From Tetracentron sinense (Eukaryota > Streptophyta > Magnoliopsida > Trochodendrales > Trochodendraceae): a stretch of DNA of 64,000 bases. Shown piece after piece: positions 1 to 11,488 of this stretch. The DNA is taken from the NCBI GenBank assembly GCA_015143295.1, contig CM026560.1:9302501-9366500 (forward strand). Direction: 5' to 3'. The notes beneath the pieces were generated by a model. The model was not told the origin of the DNA. It did no database searches and saw nothing but the letters and a program-made list of their open reading frames with translations. Made by a program: the position numbers and the translations under genes. Every line of letters begins with the position of its first letter. The stretch's first letter is position 1.

Positions 1-746
1 CCATTTAGACCACTAAGACCTCAGAATTAAGATTTGTCTATTAGACATAAAATTATTTTCATTTAAATGGTAAGTCCATCGCAAGTTCAATTGTCAAAAT
101 CTGATAAGCGAGTCAAAAGTTATGGTCAAAATATCAAAGTAGGAAAAATAGGGCCAGTCAAAGTACCATTTCATCGACGAGATGCTACAGAGGATCGAAT
201 TTCAGCGACAAAATTGGCCCAGAAACGTCCTGAAACGAGTAAACGACCTTAGGGGATATTTTCTAAGAGCTTTTAAGGATTTTGGCAACCCTTGGCCTAT
301 AAATAGGGCCTGATTTTCATGGGTAAGGGTTACTAAACCCTCAGAATCATTTTGGAAGGAGAATTGAAAGAGAAGAAGATGAAGGAGAAGGGAAAGCTCG
401 AGTCTTGCTTGGGTGCTCTGTTTTGGTTTGTGGGTTTAGATTTTCAATTAAAGAGAAGTCTAAACTTCGGTTCTCAACCAATCTAAAGCACATAGATCAA
501 AGGGGTTTGATCTAGAAAAGGTAGATACTTTCTACTACCTACCTTGGTTATAAATCTAAGTAGGTAATTCCTACTATTTCTCTATGTTGGTATTTCTATG
601 ATGTTTCTATGAAATGGATTCTTTAAGCTTAAGAAAGTCTATGATTTCTATGATGTATAATACTTTATGCATATGCCTCAATGCTATTAAGGTATTCTAT
701 GATTTCCATGATGCTCACAAGAGCTATGTGAAATTCCTATGATCAA
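1..746 (+). mobile_element. Ty3/gypsy LTR, partial (cut by window start and by SV1)
   Basis: Plus-strand LTR remnant. It carries a block near 66-130 that recurs in the other gypsy LTRs here (AAGTTCAATTGTCAAAATC, then GAGTCAAAAGTTATGG) and a TATA box at 298-305 followed by a leader-like stretch. The pyrimidine/purine-rich stretch GTAGATACTTTCTACTACC near 522-545 matches the GTAGAGTGTATCTACC region seen in other LTRs. The right boundary is where the Sirevirus-like LTR begins. No coding capacity is seen. Assignment to gypsy rests on shared blocks, not on a coding region. Confidence 0.6.
298..305 (+). promoter_or_regulatory. LTR TATA box
   Basis: TATAAATA in the context GGCCTATAAATAGGGCC, identical in form to the TATA boxes at 1387 and 49583 in related plus-strand LTRs. 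It is followed by the polypurine-rich start of the LTR leader. Confidence 0.6.
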
Positions 747-1179
747 TGATCTCTAATGACCTAGAGGGGGTGAATAAGTCTATCTAGGGATTTCAACCAA
801 TTTTTTAATTTACTTAATTATCTAGTAGAATCACTGTAGAACCCCAAACATTTTTCCCATGTATTGGAACCTATGCCAGGCTTCATGCCTTTGTAATCTT
901 CCATTCCGATTAAATGAGAAATTGGAAAGTTTTCCTAAGTCGGATATGTTAAAAATCTGGGTTTCTGAACTCCATTTGCGGATCGGTTAAATTTAGGGAC
1001 AATTTGGTCAATAAATAAAGAGGAATTTGAAAATTCTAAAATACCAGAAATGTTCCTTTTTGAATGACGAATCCAACGCAAGTTGAATCGTCAAAATCTG
1101 ACGAACGAGTCGAAAGTTATGGCCGAAATACAAAAATGGGAAATCTGAAAAAATTTCTGCAAGAGTTACGAACGATCAT

Positions 1180-1394
1180 ACAAACCCTAAGAACGATCGT
1201 AGTTGAAGTTACAATCGATCGTAGAATCTCATAAATGGCCAAAACTCTCTGTAAACATTACGATCGATCGTAGAAACTTAAGATTGATCGTAGAAGGTTA
1301 CGATCGATCGTAGAGAACCTACGATCGATTGTAGATCACGAACCCAGAATTTTAATTCGTGAATTTTAGGGTTTCTTTCCTTTGCCTATAAATA
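1180..1394 (+). promoter_or_regulatory. U3 palindrome array and TATA box (TACGATCGATCGTA type)
   Basis: About seven CGATC-containing sites lie in 160 bp. Two are the perfect 14-bp palindrome TACGATCGATCGTA (1259-1272 and 1299-1312) and the others are degenerate. The TATA box TATAAATA is at 1387-1394. The spacing and position upstream of TATA match arrays of different palindromes in the other LTRs. Confidence 0.65.
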
Positions 1395-2200
1395 GGGCTT
1401 ACCTTTAGGGGTTTATGGCTTACCCTAAAACTAAAGAAGACCTAAGAGAGATTAGAGAAGAAGAAGAGAGGAGAGATTGGGGATTTGCCAAGAGGGTTTG
1501 AGATTGAAGAAAAAGGAGATCAAAATCAAGGGTTATCTTCCCCAAATCAAGCAAGGGGGTTTCTCCAACCTCGATAGCTATTCCACCCACATTTTTGGAG
1601 GGCTTTCCTCTTTCATTGAAGGTTGGTACCTTGTGCTACCCTCCTCGTCATATTTTCTTTCCCTTTATTGTTATGCTTCTCAATTTCCTTGCTTTCACCT
1701 AAATGCTTCACATGATATAAGATGGATTTAGTGAATAAAATGTCATATGGATGTTGTGTTGTGATGAATGAAATGGGAAGGGCATTGTACCAATAATGAA
1801 CACACATGTATGTCATGAGCGTTAATCCATCTAGAAAATCAAGATATAGGCTTGAACCATAATGTACACACCATATGTTTGATGAAATGTCAAGGTGAAG
1901 AGAATGAATCATAAATCAAGAAAAACATGATTTAAAGCATATGGAAATTTCTAGGGTTTATAATAGTGTGATTATTTGCTTTCTCTAACGGCATAAATAT
2001 TTATGTGTTGAAATGAACATTATTTCATGCATTATTGACTTGCAAATGTCACGTTTAATTCCAAGTTAAAGCATGTACATAACTTCACGAGCACAGCATA
2101 CATGACATGGTTTATCGGTGTTTTCCGAGACAAGGGTTTGATTCACGATTCACGAACACCATGACAAAGCCAAATGTAAGGGTTGGTAATTAGAGGTAGG

Positions 2201-2365
2201 ACATATCTTATGATATGTTTTGCCTCGCTTTTGATAAGAACAAGTGCATCTCATCGAAAGAGGGGTCTCCCCTCCCTTTGCATCTCAATGAAAGAGGGGT
2301 CTCCCCTCCCTCGCAAGTGCATCTCATTGAAAGAGGGGGTTCTATACCACCTTCCCTCACAAGCG
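2201..2365 (+). repeat. Hairpin-rich tandem region in solo LTR
   Basis: A 7-bp stem with a 4-nt loop (ACATATC-ttat-GATATGT, 2201-2218) is followed by about three units containing GAGGGG-TCT-CCCCTC (2260-2274, 2294-2308, then a degenerate third). Units are separated by CATCTCAATGAAA-like spacers. It occupies the same LTR position as the unrelated tandem hairpins of the other LTR subfamilies. Confidence 0.6.
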
Positions 2366-3394
2366 CATATCACATGTTACATTAGCATGTTAAGTCTCCA
2401 AGCAAGCATAAGTACAAGCAAGAACATGACATGACACGCATGACAAGACATGCACAACACGACAAGACAAGCAAGACAGAACATGACAAGACAAATTTTC
2501 AAATACGAAAAGAGAATTTTAAGTCAAGTCAAGCACATGATGTTTTCAATAGATTTTCCGACTTTGATACGATGCAAGCATGAAATATAAACTGTTTACT
2601 TTCCTATCCATTATATGAACTGCTTCCTGCTTTATTCTGTTATTATTATGCTATGACTGTTGGTTAGTATTTAGTACCCGCTGAGTATTCCATGCTCAGC
2701 CGTACTTTTGATGTCGGCAGGTGTTAGTGGAGCGCTGCTCCTTTTGACATATGTGCTCCCGGTCTATGGGAGGAAGAAGAGTATGTTGAGGAGGTCCCCC
2801 TGCTGAGGAGCCTCATGTAGAGGGCTACTACTAGGTGGTAGATTCTAAGTGAGTGTGGGTGAGCACGAGAGATTTTATACCCATGTATTTTGGCGGGCAA
2901 GTCCGCACCTTCTTTCTTTTGTTTTTCCTTTTGTACAAAACTTGGATCATATATATATACATAGAGGTTTTAGGTAGTCTTCCGCTGTGCCATGTTGGTT
3001 TATGTTTCTGCTATTTTGTCCTCTTTTGTATATGCACTGAGTGTTTTGCAGTATGGTTTGTCAAGCAGGCCATGTAAGTCAGGACAAGTCGTCCAAGATT
3101 CACTCTAACTCCTAGGGTGGGTTTTGGGTCGTGACAATCACACAAGCACAAAATCCAAACACACAGGATTTTTAATGTGGAAACCCTTTCGGGAAAAAAA
3201 TCACAGGACCTCGTCCAGCAAAACAATCCACTAAGAGAGATTAATAGTACAAGACTTAGACCTTACCCAACATGGACACGACACTACGTTCCTTGGTACA
3301 GGACCTTCATCTTGTAGACCACGGACAACCTGGTTCAATCTCCACCGTAGTAGCTCCTGTTCCTCACCGGTCGAATCTTCTCAAAGCTTCTCAA

Positions 3395-5644
3395 TGAAAG
3401 GGGATCCTGATAAAAATTTATGCGGAAACTGGATCCCGATGATCTTTACACTACTTGAACCGTCAGAAATTTTTGTAGAGATTTCTCGAAGAAATACTAG
3501 AAACTTGATCCTTGTTCTTCGCTATCCCCGCGAAGCTTTGGAATCTTTTCTTGGTATTGAAGAAACAAAGAGAAGAAGGATATTTTGGAATAGACTTTCT
3601 ATTTCACCAAAACCCTTAGGGTTCCAAACCCTAGCCTTAAAAATCCCTTAGGGTTCAAAACCCTAGCTCACAAAAAACCTTTGGGGATTCTCCCTTAATC
3701 TCATGAAAACACATTGGAGGAATCTCCCTTGGCCCACAAAATTTCCAGCAAGAGGAAAAATTTACCACTCTCCCCACACGGTTTTTAGGTTGGGGAAAAA
3801 ATAATAAAATCCTCCCCCCTATGGTTTTGGTAATGGGGTATTTATAGATGTGGATCTTATCCACATCTAGATCTCCTATTCATTATCCAATAATGATACT
3901 TTATCCTTTGGAGTTTCTAATTTAATAGACTCCTAATTAATTCATAATTAATTAGTTGTTATAAACCTTTTAATTTGAGATTCCTTTTCATAAAAGGATT
4001 CCTTAATTAAAGGGATATAACTAACTCCTACTTTGTAGGGATCCAACAATTCCCTACATAATAGGGATATGATCAAATCCCTATACAATAGGGATTCTAA
4101 TCAAATTAGAAAGACCAAGGGTGGGCGTGAGCAAGGAGTGGGCGTGAGGGAGTGGGAGACTTGATCTCTAAGTTTGGGATTAAGGGCAAATCTTATCTCT
4201 TTTGTTTCTTGTTTTCCAAGCAAAGAATCAAATCCCTAAATTTAAGGATTAATCTAATTAATAATTATTTAACTAACAAACTTCCTAACCAATTAGGATT
4301 CACCAAATGGGCACCCACCCTAGGGATTAAATCCCATGGTCTTGGGCTCACTTATAAGGTCCACTTAGTTGGGGTTTAAGGATATGGGTCAAACCCATTT
4401 CCTCTTATTGTATGTTAATTAAATAATCATTAACATCATCCTTTAATTTAAATTAATAATTAATTTAAACCATAGATTAACTTTTAATCCATTTTATTAA
4501 TGATTAACACTTAATCACTTAATTAATTGATTAACATTTAATCAATTATATGAGCTTGTATTTCTTATGTGAGCATCTCCGCAGATTGCTCTGGGACATT
4601 CAAACCTTGGCTTACCCAATGTTATCCCATTGATCCTAAACAGGAATTACATCGGAATTACAAGTGACATGAGATATCCATGTTGTAATTGAATCCCAGT
4701 GTAAGAACATTAACCATTACGGATCCCACCACATAAAATTTTTAATTCAATTGATCCTTCCAAATACGTACATTATCCCTAATGGGCCTTCGAGATTATT
4801 TATACTATCTAACTCATGGCCCATTGCATATCATCCAGGTTTCCAAGACTTCTGATAAGCCATGAGAAACATTTTCTCATGTAAAACATTTTGAGAAAAA
4901 ACTTCTCTAAGTATAATATATTTTAAATAAAATATATTTCAAACTTGTTTTGTTTCAAAATTACTTGCGTAGGATTTAAGCTTAATCGATTGTCTTACCC
5001 GGAACTTGGATAATCTCTCAAATTAATGAGTATGGATTTCTTATTTGAAATTCATTATGACTCAAACAGCTTTCGGACTATCCAACTATCACTGTATCAT
5101 ATTCCCTGAGGTAGAGAATACTTTGGTGGAATCAAAACAGTCAGATTATTGTTCAGTTATAAATGAACTCATCATATCTGAGGATCATTGAAACTGTTCA
5201 ATATGAATGAGAGACCAACTATCTAATAGTATGTTTATACAAGAGGTCTCTCACTGAATGCAATCAGTCAGTGTACATTTAAGCACTCATATGCTGATGT
5301 GTAGTCTCCACTACAATAGTTTGAGATAGAACTACATCTCAACTATTGAGAACATCTTAGCATAGTGGTAGCCATATAAGTGAAGTGCCCAGCTTCACCC
5401 ATAGCTGTGACTATATAAGGTATAAGGAACTGGAAAGTTATATCTGTCTGTGATAATCCAATCACATAACTTTCTTACAATATATCCTAAGGACCTTTAT
5501 CGATATCTCATATCGTATAGATCATCTCATGATCATGATCAATTACCCATAATGAATACATAATAGATAAAGAAGAAGTTTCTATTAATCAAATTAATAA
5601 GAATCTTACAATCTAAATGACTTTTCTGGGCATCATGTTTAACA
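3395..5644 (-). mobile_element. Solo Ty1/copia LTR, family A, target duplication CTCAA
   Basis: The 2250-bp segment reads TGTTAAACATGATGCCC...CCCTTTCA on the minus strand. Exact CTCAA copies flank it at 3390-3394 and 5645-5649. It is the same LTR family as 14867-19292 and 61113-62005. The target is the SV1 LTR. Because it has its own duplication it is not the missing 3' LTR of A1. Confidence 0.92.
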
Positions 5645-5957
5645 CTCAACACCATGATCTTCAAAGATCGATCTCCTTCTTCAAAGGCTCCGGATCACAC
5701 ACACCGGCCAAAGACACACACACTTGTCGAGGTTGTCGAATCAAATTTCTAACAATCTCTAGAGGAATCTTAAGGACATAAAGATCACACAATGCAAGAT
5801 CTAAGAATAGAAAAGTTATTCTTGCATTCTCTAGAGAGGTTGTGAGAGGAAGGATCAAGAATGATCAATGACAATCAATGGAAACCCTAAAAAAGAGTTC
5901 TCCAGCCTCCACTCTCACAAAATAATCAACACACTATGAATTAGGCTACTTAAAGTC

Positions 5958-6210
5958 ATATATATAGGTTTAAAAGAGTTACTGTTGAAGTAGGAGACCA
6001 ATTAAAGCATCACGGGTCGACCCCTCACAAGGAGCGGTCGACCGGTCCACTAGGGGTCGACCGCTCGTCTGAGGGGTCAACTGGTCCCAAAACATCCTCT
6101 CTGGTTTTAATTCCCATACAAAAAAGTGCAATAGCGATCGATCGGTCAGGATGAGCGGTCGACCAGTAGGCCAGGGGTCGACCACTCATCTTGACCGGTT
6201 GACTAGTTGG
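5958..6210 (-). promoter_or_regulatory. SV1 LTR promoter: TATA box plus palindrome array
   Basis: The TATA-like CATATATATAGG lies at 5958-5968 (minus sense). Just upstream in sense are GGGTCGACCC (6014-6023), CGGTCGACCG (6035-6044), GCGATCGATCGG (6134-6145) and further GGTCGACC sites to about 6200. In the middle sits a box at 6097-6124 that reads TTTTGTATGGG...CCAGAGAG in sense. The same two-sided arrangement occurs in the gypsy LTRs of this window. Confidence 0.65.
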
Positions 6211-6519
6211 CTCAGTATAAGCCTACCAGTTTGCCTATATGCATATGAAAATTTAATAACATCTTGAGAATTTTCCTCAGTCTAAACTAATCACCTTGGA
6301 TGATTTTTTATGTGTTCTAAGACAATTTACAACATAGGGTATATAGGTCACTAAGTCTCTTACCTTCCTACAACTGGAAGCGGAGCTTGAATGATATGTT
6401 CTTCAAATTTCATCAGCATCACCAAACTTCATAACCTATGACTAGTTGACTCAAGACTCAAACCTACAAATGACCTAAATTTTGATCACAAAATTTTCCA
6501 AACCAAATTAAGACTTACA

Positions 6520-6810
6520 ATCTCCCCCTTTGGCAATTCCGGGTCAAAAACTCACTCACTCACATACTAGGTATGAACTTTCCCAATTGATTCAAAAATG
6601 GAAAGAACGACCTTTACAGGATTCAGAAATAATGATAACATGACTCTTACATAAAGCTCAACCCTAAGTCTTGTCAAGTTATTCTGTATCTGCAACCTGT
6701 AATCTGCACATGCTAAATCAAACACCCTATGAAGCATGGAGAAAAATGGAATAATACATATATATTGAAAATTTAACCCTGTATGTGAGAGTCATTCTCC
6801 CCCTTTTTGG
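6520..6810 (-). other. Multiplicated polypurine tracts of SV1
   Basis: CTCCCCCTTTGGC directly abuts the LTR (6520-6534) and a second copy, CTCCCCCTTTTTGGC, lies at 6795-6810. On the minus strand they read GCCAAAGGGGGAG, the form seen in Sireviruses, which are known for repeated polypurine tracts. A third purine-rich tract lies near 8453-8464. Confidence 0.65.
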
Positions 6811-7078
6811 CACGTAATGCCGAAGACAGATATCAAGGGAGAAACACAAACAGAAAAACAAGAAATCATCCCATGATTACAAAACATAGAGATGCAATTA
6901 CAATGATCAAAGTTAACTAATGCAATCTCAAGAAAACATCACCATTCATTCACTTCCAAAATAAGATCATAGCAAGTCTAATGAAAAGTCATGATGAAAA
7001 TAAAAACAGATATAACATGACCATCCTTCCTATACTATCCAAAAAGAAACAAGGAAGTCTATTAGAACATCAAAACAT

Positions 7079-8202
7079 CTAGTCATCCTCCTTGGAGGTC
7101 AGCTGGGACTCATAATAAGTACGGAAATCACAAACTTCCCTCTGAACTCCAAGAACAGTTGCATCAAGAGAACCAAGACGTCCACGGGCCTCAGTAGTAA
7201 AAGAATCAAACTGACCCCATAACTCCATAGTCGAATCAACAACAATACGAGTATCTGTCTGCATCGCTCTCATCATAACAACCAGATCCTCAATAGTAGA
7301 GCGTTGACGAGATGGACCCTTAGGAAGAACCTCATCATCATCGTCCCGTGCAGAAGCATGAGAGACACTACTTTTCAATAACTTCTTATTTATTGGACCC
7401 TTGGGCTTATGAAAATCATCTCCTGGAGAAGCCTTCGCACCTTGAATCCCTAGAAGCTGCAAAAGAAGAAAGCCAAAAGGAAGTGCTCCCATTGAAGTAT
7501 TGGATCTATGGACCTGAATGATGATATCTATGATGTGTGCACCAAATCAATCCCATATCCACGCATAAGACTGAAAAGAAATCGTGCACGATCCTCACAA
7601 AGATCAGTAGAGTGCACTTTGGGATGTATATTTGCACTCATGACCATGTTTACAAGGCGGGCTTCCTTAGTAAGAAGAGACACAGAAAGAGAGAAATCTT
7701 CCCAGGTAGACGGAGAACCACGAAGAAAAGTAGCTATATCATCCAAAGAGTCTTTTTCTTTATCATTCCGAAATCGAAATGGATAGTATGCATCGGGGAA
7801 TAGAGGAAAAGCTAAATACTTTGCAATAATATTAGGATTCAATTCGACTTGGACACTTAGGGCACGATATATAAAAGACCAAGTATGCAGTTGAATATCA
7901 TAAATATTCAAATAAAATTCTCTGATGAGTTGAATCGGAGCTTGTCCTGACAGAGTAAGAAGACCCTCCCATTTACGATCTTTTATCATAGAAGCGAGAA
8001 AATAATCACCAAAGTCAGAAATAATGATTTTTTGCTCAACCATAATAGACCATTTAGAAAAGTAATCGCTATAGATTGTGGTTGCAGTAGAGGAAGTAAA
8101 CTGAGGCAAAGGAACAGGATCAGATGAAGCAGTGGCTTTCCCCTTACCGCGGGTCTTATCAGCCAACGCCTTTCGACAATTTTTGGCTATGGAATCAATC
8201 AT
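7079..8202 (-). pseudogene. Envelope-like ORF of SV1 (plant transposon-protein domain), broken
   Basis: Two minus-strand open stretches (8202-7528 and 7492-7079) lie between RNase H and the 3' LTR. The first has the pattern DRKWEGLL...IREFYLNIYD...WSFIYRALSVQV...IAKYLAFP. It resembles the putative plant transposon-protein domain (Pfam Transposase_32, PF20167) found in many plant retroelement third ORFs. The second has an acidic DDDDE stretch and a region with coiled-coil character (VVMMRAMQTDTR...TMELWGQFDSF). The N-terminal part is basic (KTRGKGKAT). The role is unknown; in Sireviruses this ORF is called envelope-like, without proof of function. I see no clear signal peptide or transmembrane helix. 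The copy is broken. Confidence 0.6.
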
Positions 8203-9640
8203 TCTCCTACGAGGTACATCCCCAATGGAAACACTCTATTTGAAGAATTACTCGAAATGTAAGAAAAGGAAGGAAGAATTTACCTGTTTGGAAGGAAGGA
8301 GGAGAGTCACATTGGAAGCCCTAGAGAACACGCACGGCTTTGAAAAACATGAGAATGGGAAAAATGTTTAAGAACTCAGTTGATAAACCGATCCACACGA
8401 GGACCGGTCAGCCCAAAAACTGACATATTTTGAATTATTCCAAAAAAAAAAATCTCTCCCCCTGAGTTTCACCACTCCATACATCTGAAATGCACATATA
8501 CATATTTTCCAAGTGATCAATCAACAAAACAAATATCCTTAAGTTAAAATTTTGCTAGATTGAACTAAGTAAGGATATGTCTAAATTTGGTCCTATTAGT
8601 TGATCAAACAAGGACTGAAGTTTCTAACTCTCATTTAGAGAAAAAGTTTCACTTTAATGTTCTGAATGTGAAGTGAAAATTTTTGACAAGATTCACAATT
8701 TGTATCCCTAGGTAAGGTTTTAGCATTATTTTAGCATAGGAACATTAAGTTTCACAAAATATTGAATAATAGGATACAGTTATAGAAAGCCATGTGCAAT
8801 TTTTACCCCTTGTTTGACCAAACATCTCAGTTTATTTTATTGTCAAACTTAGCTTAAGTTAAAAATTGTTTGTTTTAACAATGATGGCTTTCACACATGC
8901 GAGTAGGTAGCCCTCTCAAAAGGCAGTGGAGGCCTTCACTCTAGCTACCCATATAGATAACTATTGTCAGTCTAGGTAGCCATTACTCACTGTTTGCATC
9001 CAATAGAAGCTATCACACTAGCTCACAAGTAGTCCTTTTCATTGCAACAAATTTTATTGGGGGCACATGCAATGAAAACTTAACCTAGATGTCAATCAAG
9101 ATTTGATTAAACTAGGGGGCCTAATAAAATAATACCAGGACCTATTCTAGGAGCACAAATCATGGTCTAAAAAGAGTGCATGTGCGAAACACAAAATAAC
9201 AAAGTTCACTTAACTCTGAATGAGATTAGTGATCCATCAATTTTTAAGCACTCATAAGACCAAGATTGGTAATTATCCTTACAAACACAATCCTAACCAA
9301 TTTTTGTCCTTGGGAATAAATTTTTCAAAGATGATCACAAGGAAATTAAGTATGCATTCAATGTTAGGAGAGCAATCAAAACCAAACCTTCAAATCTTTT
9401 TGTATTTTTGAATTTTTTGAAAAGAAAAAATAACCCAAAACATCAAATATTTTTGGTATTTTCTTTTATCATATTAGCAAATACTAAAGAAAAACAGAAA
9501 ACCAAAAACAATTAAGAACTAATAGAATACACCGGAGGAATAGCTCTAGGTAAAAAAAGAGATTGTATGAGGCACCTAGGCTATTAGAAAGCACATTATC
9601 ACTCAAATCCGCACAAACCTATTGATTTCCTAAGGTACTC
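8203..9640 (-). other. Noncoding stretch of SV1 between env-like ORF and pol
   Basis: AT-rich sequence with no supportable ORF on either strand. It holds a purine tract near 8453 and ends at the TACTC target duplication of the next solo LTR. I see no further feature here. Confidence 0.5.
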
Positions 9641-10548
9641 TGTTGCGCCCCAAGATACCCCCTAGGAGTCAAGGGATACTTTAAAGGTGACTATTCGTAC
9701 CTGTCAAACCATCCTGTAATGAACAAGGCTAATATGATATAATAACAACAATAATCAGAGTGCGGAAGCTAAACATGAGTGCGGAAGCGTTAACCAAAAT
9801 TTTCTTTTCTTTATAAGGTGGTCTGTATTCCAAGTCTTATACAAAACATATCAAGGTAAAGGTGGACATGCCCACCTAACAAAATATCAAAATACAAAAA
9901 GAACTATTGAGCCCACTATGCTCAACAGTAATCTAAGTAAGGCCAAACATCGCGATCCCTATCCTCCTGCGACTATATCAGGATAGGAGGCTCTCTCTCC
10001 TCTACATACTCCTCCTCAACCCAAGGCTTAGGGTTGAGGGCTTCCTCGATACTTGCCGACATAAAAGTACGGCTGAGCATGGAATACTCAGCGAGTACAA
10101 ACTACTAGCTAACCATAGCAATAACAATAACACAAAAGCAACAAGATATAGTTCATCATTTTAATTTAAAGCAATAATAGTAGCATGTGAAAAATAGCAT
10201 TGAAGTAAGCAATGTAAAAATCTTGACATGCTTGAATGAATGAGAAAAACCCGATAAAACTTGTGCTTAAAAATCATGTCTTGTTCTTGAAATAGTTGGT
10301 CGTGTTTCTTTCAACTTGTTTGTCGTGTTTGAAAACTTGTTTCTTGTCTTAGTCTTGTTCATAAGAATCACGAATGCTTGTCTTGTTCTTGTTGGAATCT
10401 TTTGTCATGTTCTTGACTTGACTTGCTTGTTTTCTTGTGAGACAGAGGTTAGTGCCCTTGAGGCGACTTGTGAGCCGGGAACGTAAATTCCCTTCAGCAA
10501 AATATATATATATATAGAAAAGGTGCACCAACCTCCTTGTCTTGTTTT

Positions 10549-10705
10549 CTTGTGAGCCAGGTATGACATATCTTACGATATGCCCTACCCTTGACCGACC
10601 CGATGTCCAGCTTTATTATTCATGCTTGTTTTCCTTGTGAGCCAAGTATGACATATCCTAGGGATATGCCCTACCCTTGACCGGCCCGATGTCCGGCTTT
10701 ATCAT
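10549..10705 (-). repeat. Two ~80-bp repeat units with CATATC hairpins
   Basis: Each unit runs from a TTGTGAGCCA start through a short hairpin to GCTTTAT. The stems are CATATC-ttac-GATATG (10567-10582) and CATATCC-tag-GGATATG (10652-10668), so the stem length is kept while the loop changes. The same hairpin appears singly in the LTRs at 835 and 48970. Confidence 0.6.
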
Positions 10706-11488
10706 TCGTTTCGTGAATCACAATTCTTGTTCTTGTTTGTTTCTTCCAAATACTTGTACTTTAAAAACATCGGTTCATGCATGCATGCGTGGGTGTGTGT
10801 AGCACTTGTAGTAATAATTATGATGACATATATGACATGGAGGATAGTGCATAGCATTTCAATTCATAGTATAAACATGTGAGAATTTAGATTGCATGTA
10901 TAACATTGGATAGTTTACTACTTTAAGAAAACCACATAGATCATACTGTAGTGTTCTTCATTGATTCCATTTAATTCTCATTTAGGTCTTTTACCAAACA
11001 CATGGTGTGTATCACATTTATAGTCATTTCATTTCAATTTCTTAATGCATACGTTTCATCAACATCAAGTGTGTTTATTATTTGTAAGATGCCCTTCCAC
11101 CATTTCCATCACATAACATTCATCACATCCACATGGCATCCATCGCCTCCAACATTCACACCACACATCCACATCCATTATTCCATTTATCTTGTTCACA
11201 TTTGGGGAAAGCATATTCCAAAAGCAAGGGGAGCACACATGATAGAAATCATCATTTATAATAGAGACGAAATCCTAGGTTATTGCTAAGTGAGTTAGTA
11301 GGGTGTACTAACCTTGAAATTTGGAGAAGATCTTGAGGATACTTGAGGAATGGGATGAAATCCAAGCTCCAATCACTCCTCCAATCTTCCATGTATCAAA
11401 ACCCTAGCTTCTTCCCTTCTTCTTTCTCCCAAAATCCCCCAAATATAAGCTTTGAGGGTTTATGAAACCCTCACCCATGAGTTGGGCT

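Larger units (their letters stand above)
835..3136 (+). mobile_element. Solo Ty3/gypsy LTR with target duplication ATCAC
   Basis: The 2302-bp segment begins TGTAGAACCCC and ends GGGTCGTGACA. It is flanked by ATCAC at 830-834 and 3137-3141, so it is a solo LTR left by LTR-LTR recombination. It has a palindrome array (1180-1340), a TATA box (1387-1394), a hairpin-rich region (2201-2365) and the conserved GCTGAG...CTCAGC hairpin (2690-2710). It belongs to the same subfamily as 48970-51368. Its target is the SV1 LTR. No coding sequence is expected or seen. Confidence 0.93.
747..6519 (-). mobile_element. 3' LTR of SV1, interrupted by two solo LTRs
   Basis: The right edge is fixed by the adjacent polypurine tract (CTCCCCCTTTGGC on the plus strand) and a terminal TGTAAG when read on the minus strand. 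The left edge near 747 is my best guess: it follows the conserved CTAGAGGGGGTGAAT block typical of plant copia LTR ends, but no target duplication can confirm it. Removing the two insertions leaves about 1.2 kb. A minus-strand TATA box lies at 5958-5968. The palindrome array just upstream of it is unusual for copia and matches the gypsy LTRs here. Confidence 0.6.

Noticed and set aside
1477-1912. Small ORFs on both strands in the leader of the 835-3136 LTR
   Set aside because: They have no domain, lie in noncoding LTR sequence, and are not kept in the sister LTR at 48970.
3395-5644. Reading this as the 3' LTR of copia A1
   Set aside because: It has its own CTCAA duplication on both sides, so it is an independent solo LTR of the same family.
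7508-7803. Plus-strand ORFs of about 90 aa
   Set aside because: They are shadows of the minus-strand envelope-like ORF.
10500-10516. AT dinucleotide run as a regulatory element
   Set aside because: Simple microsatellite with no context that suggests function.
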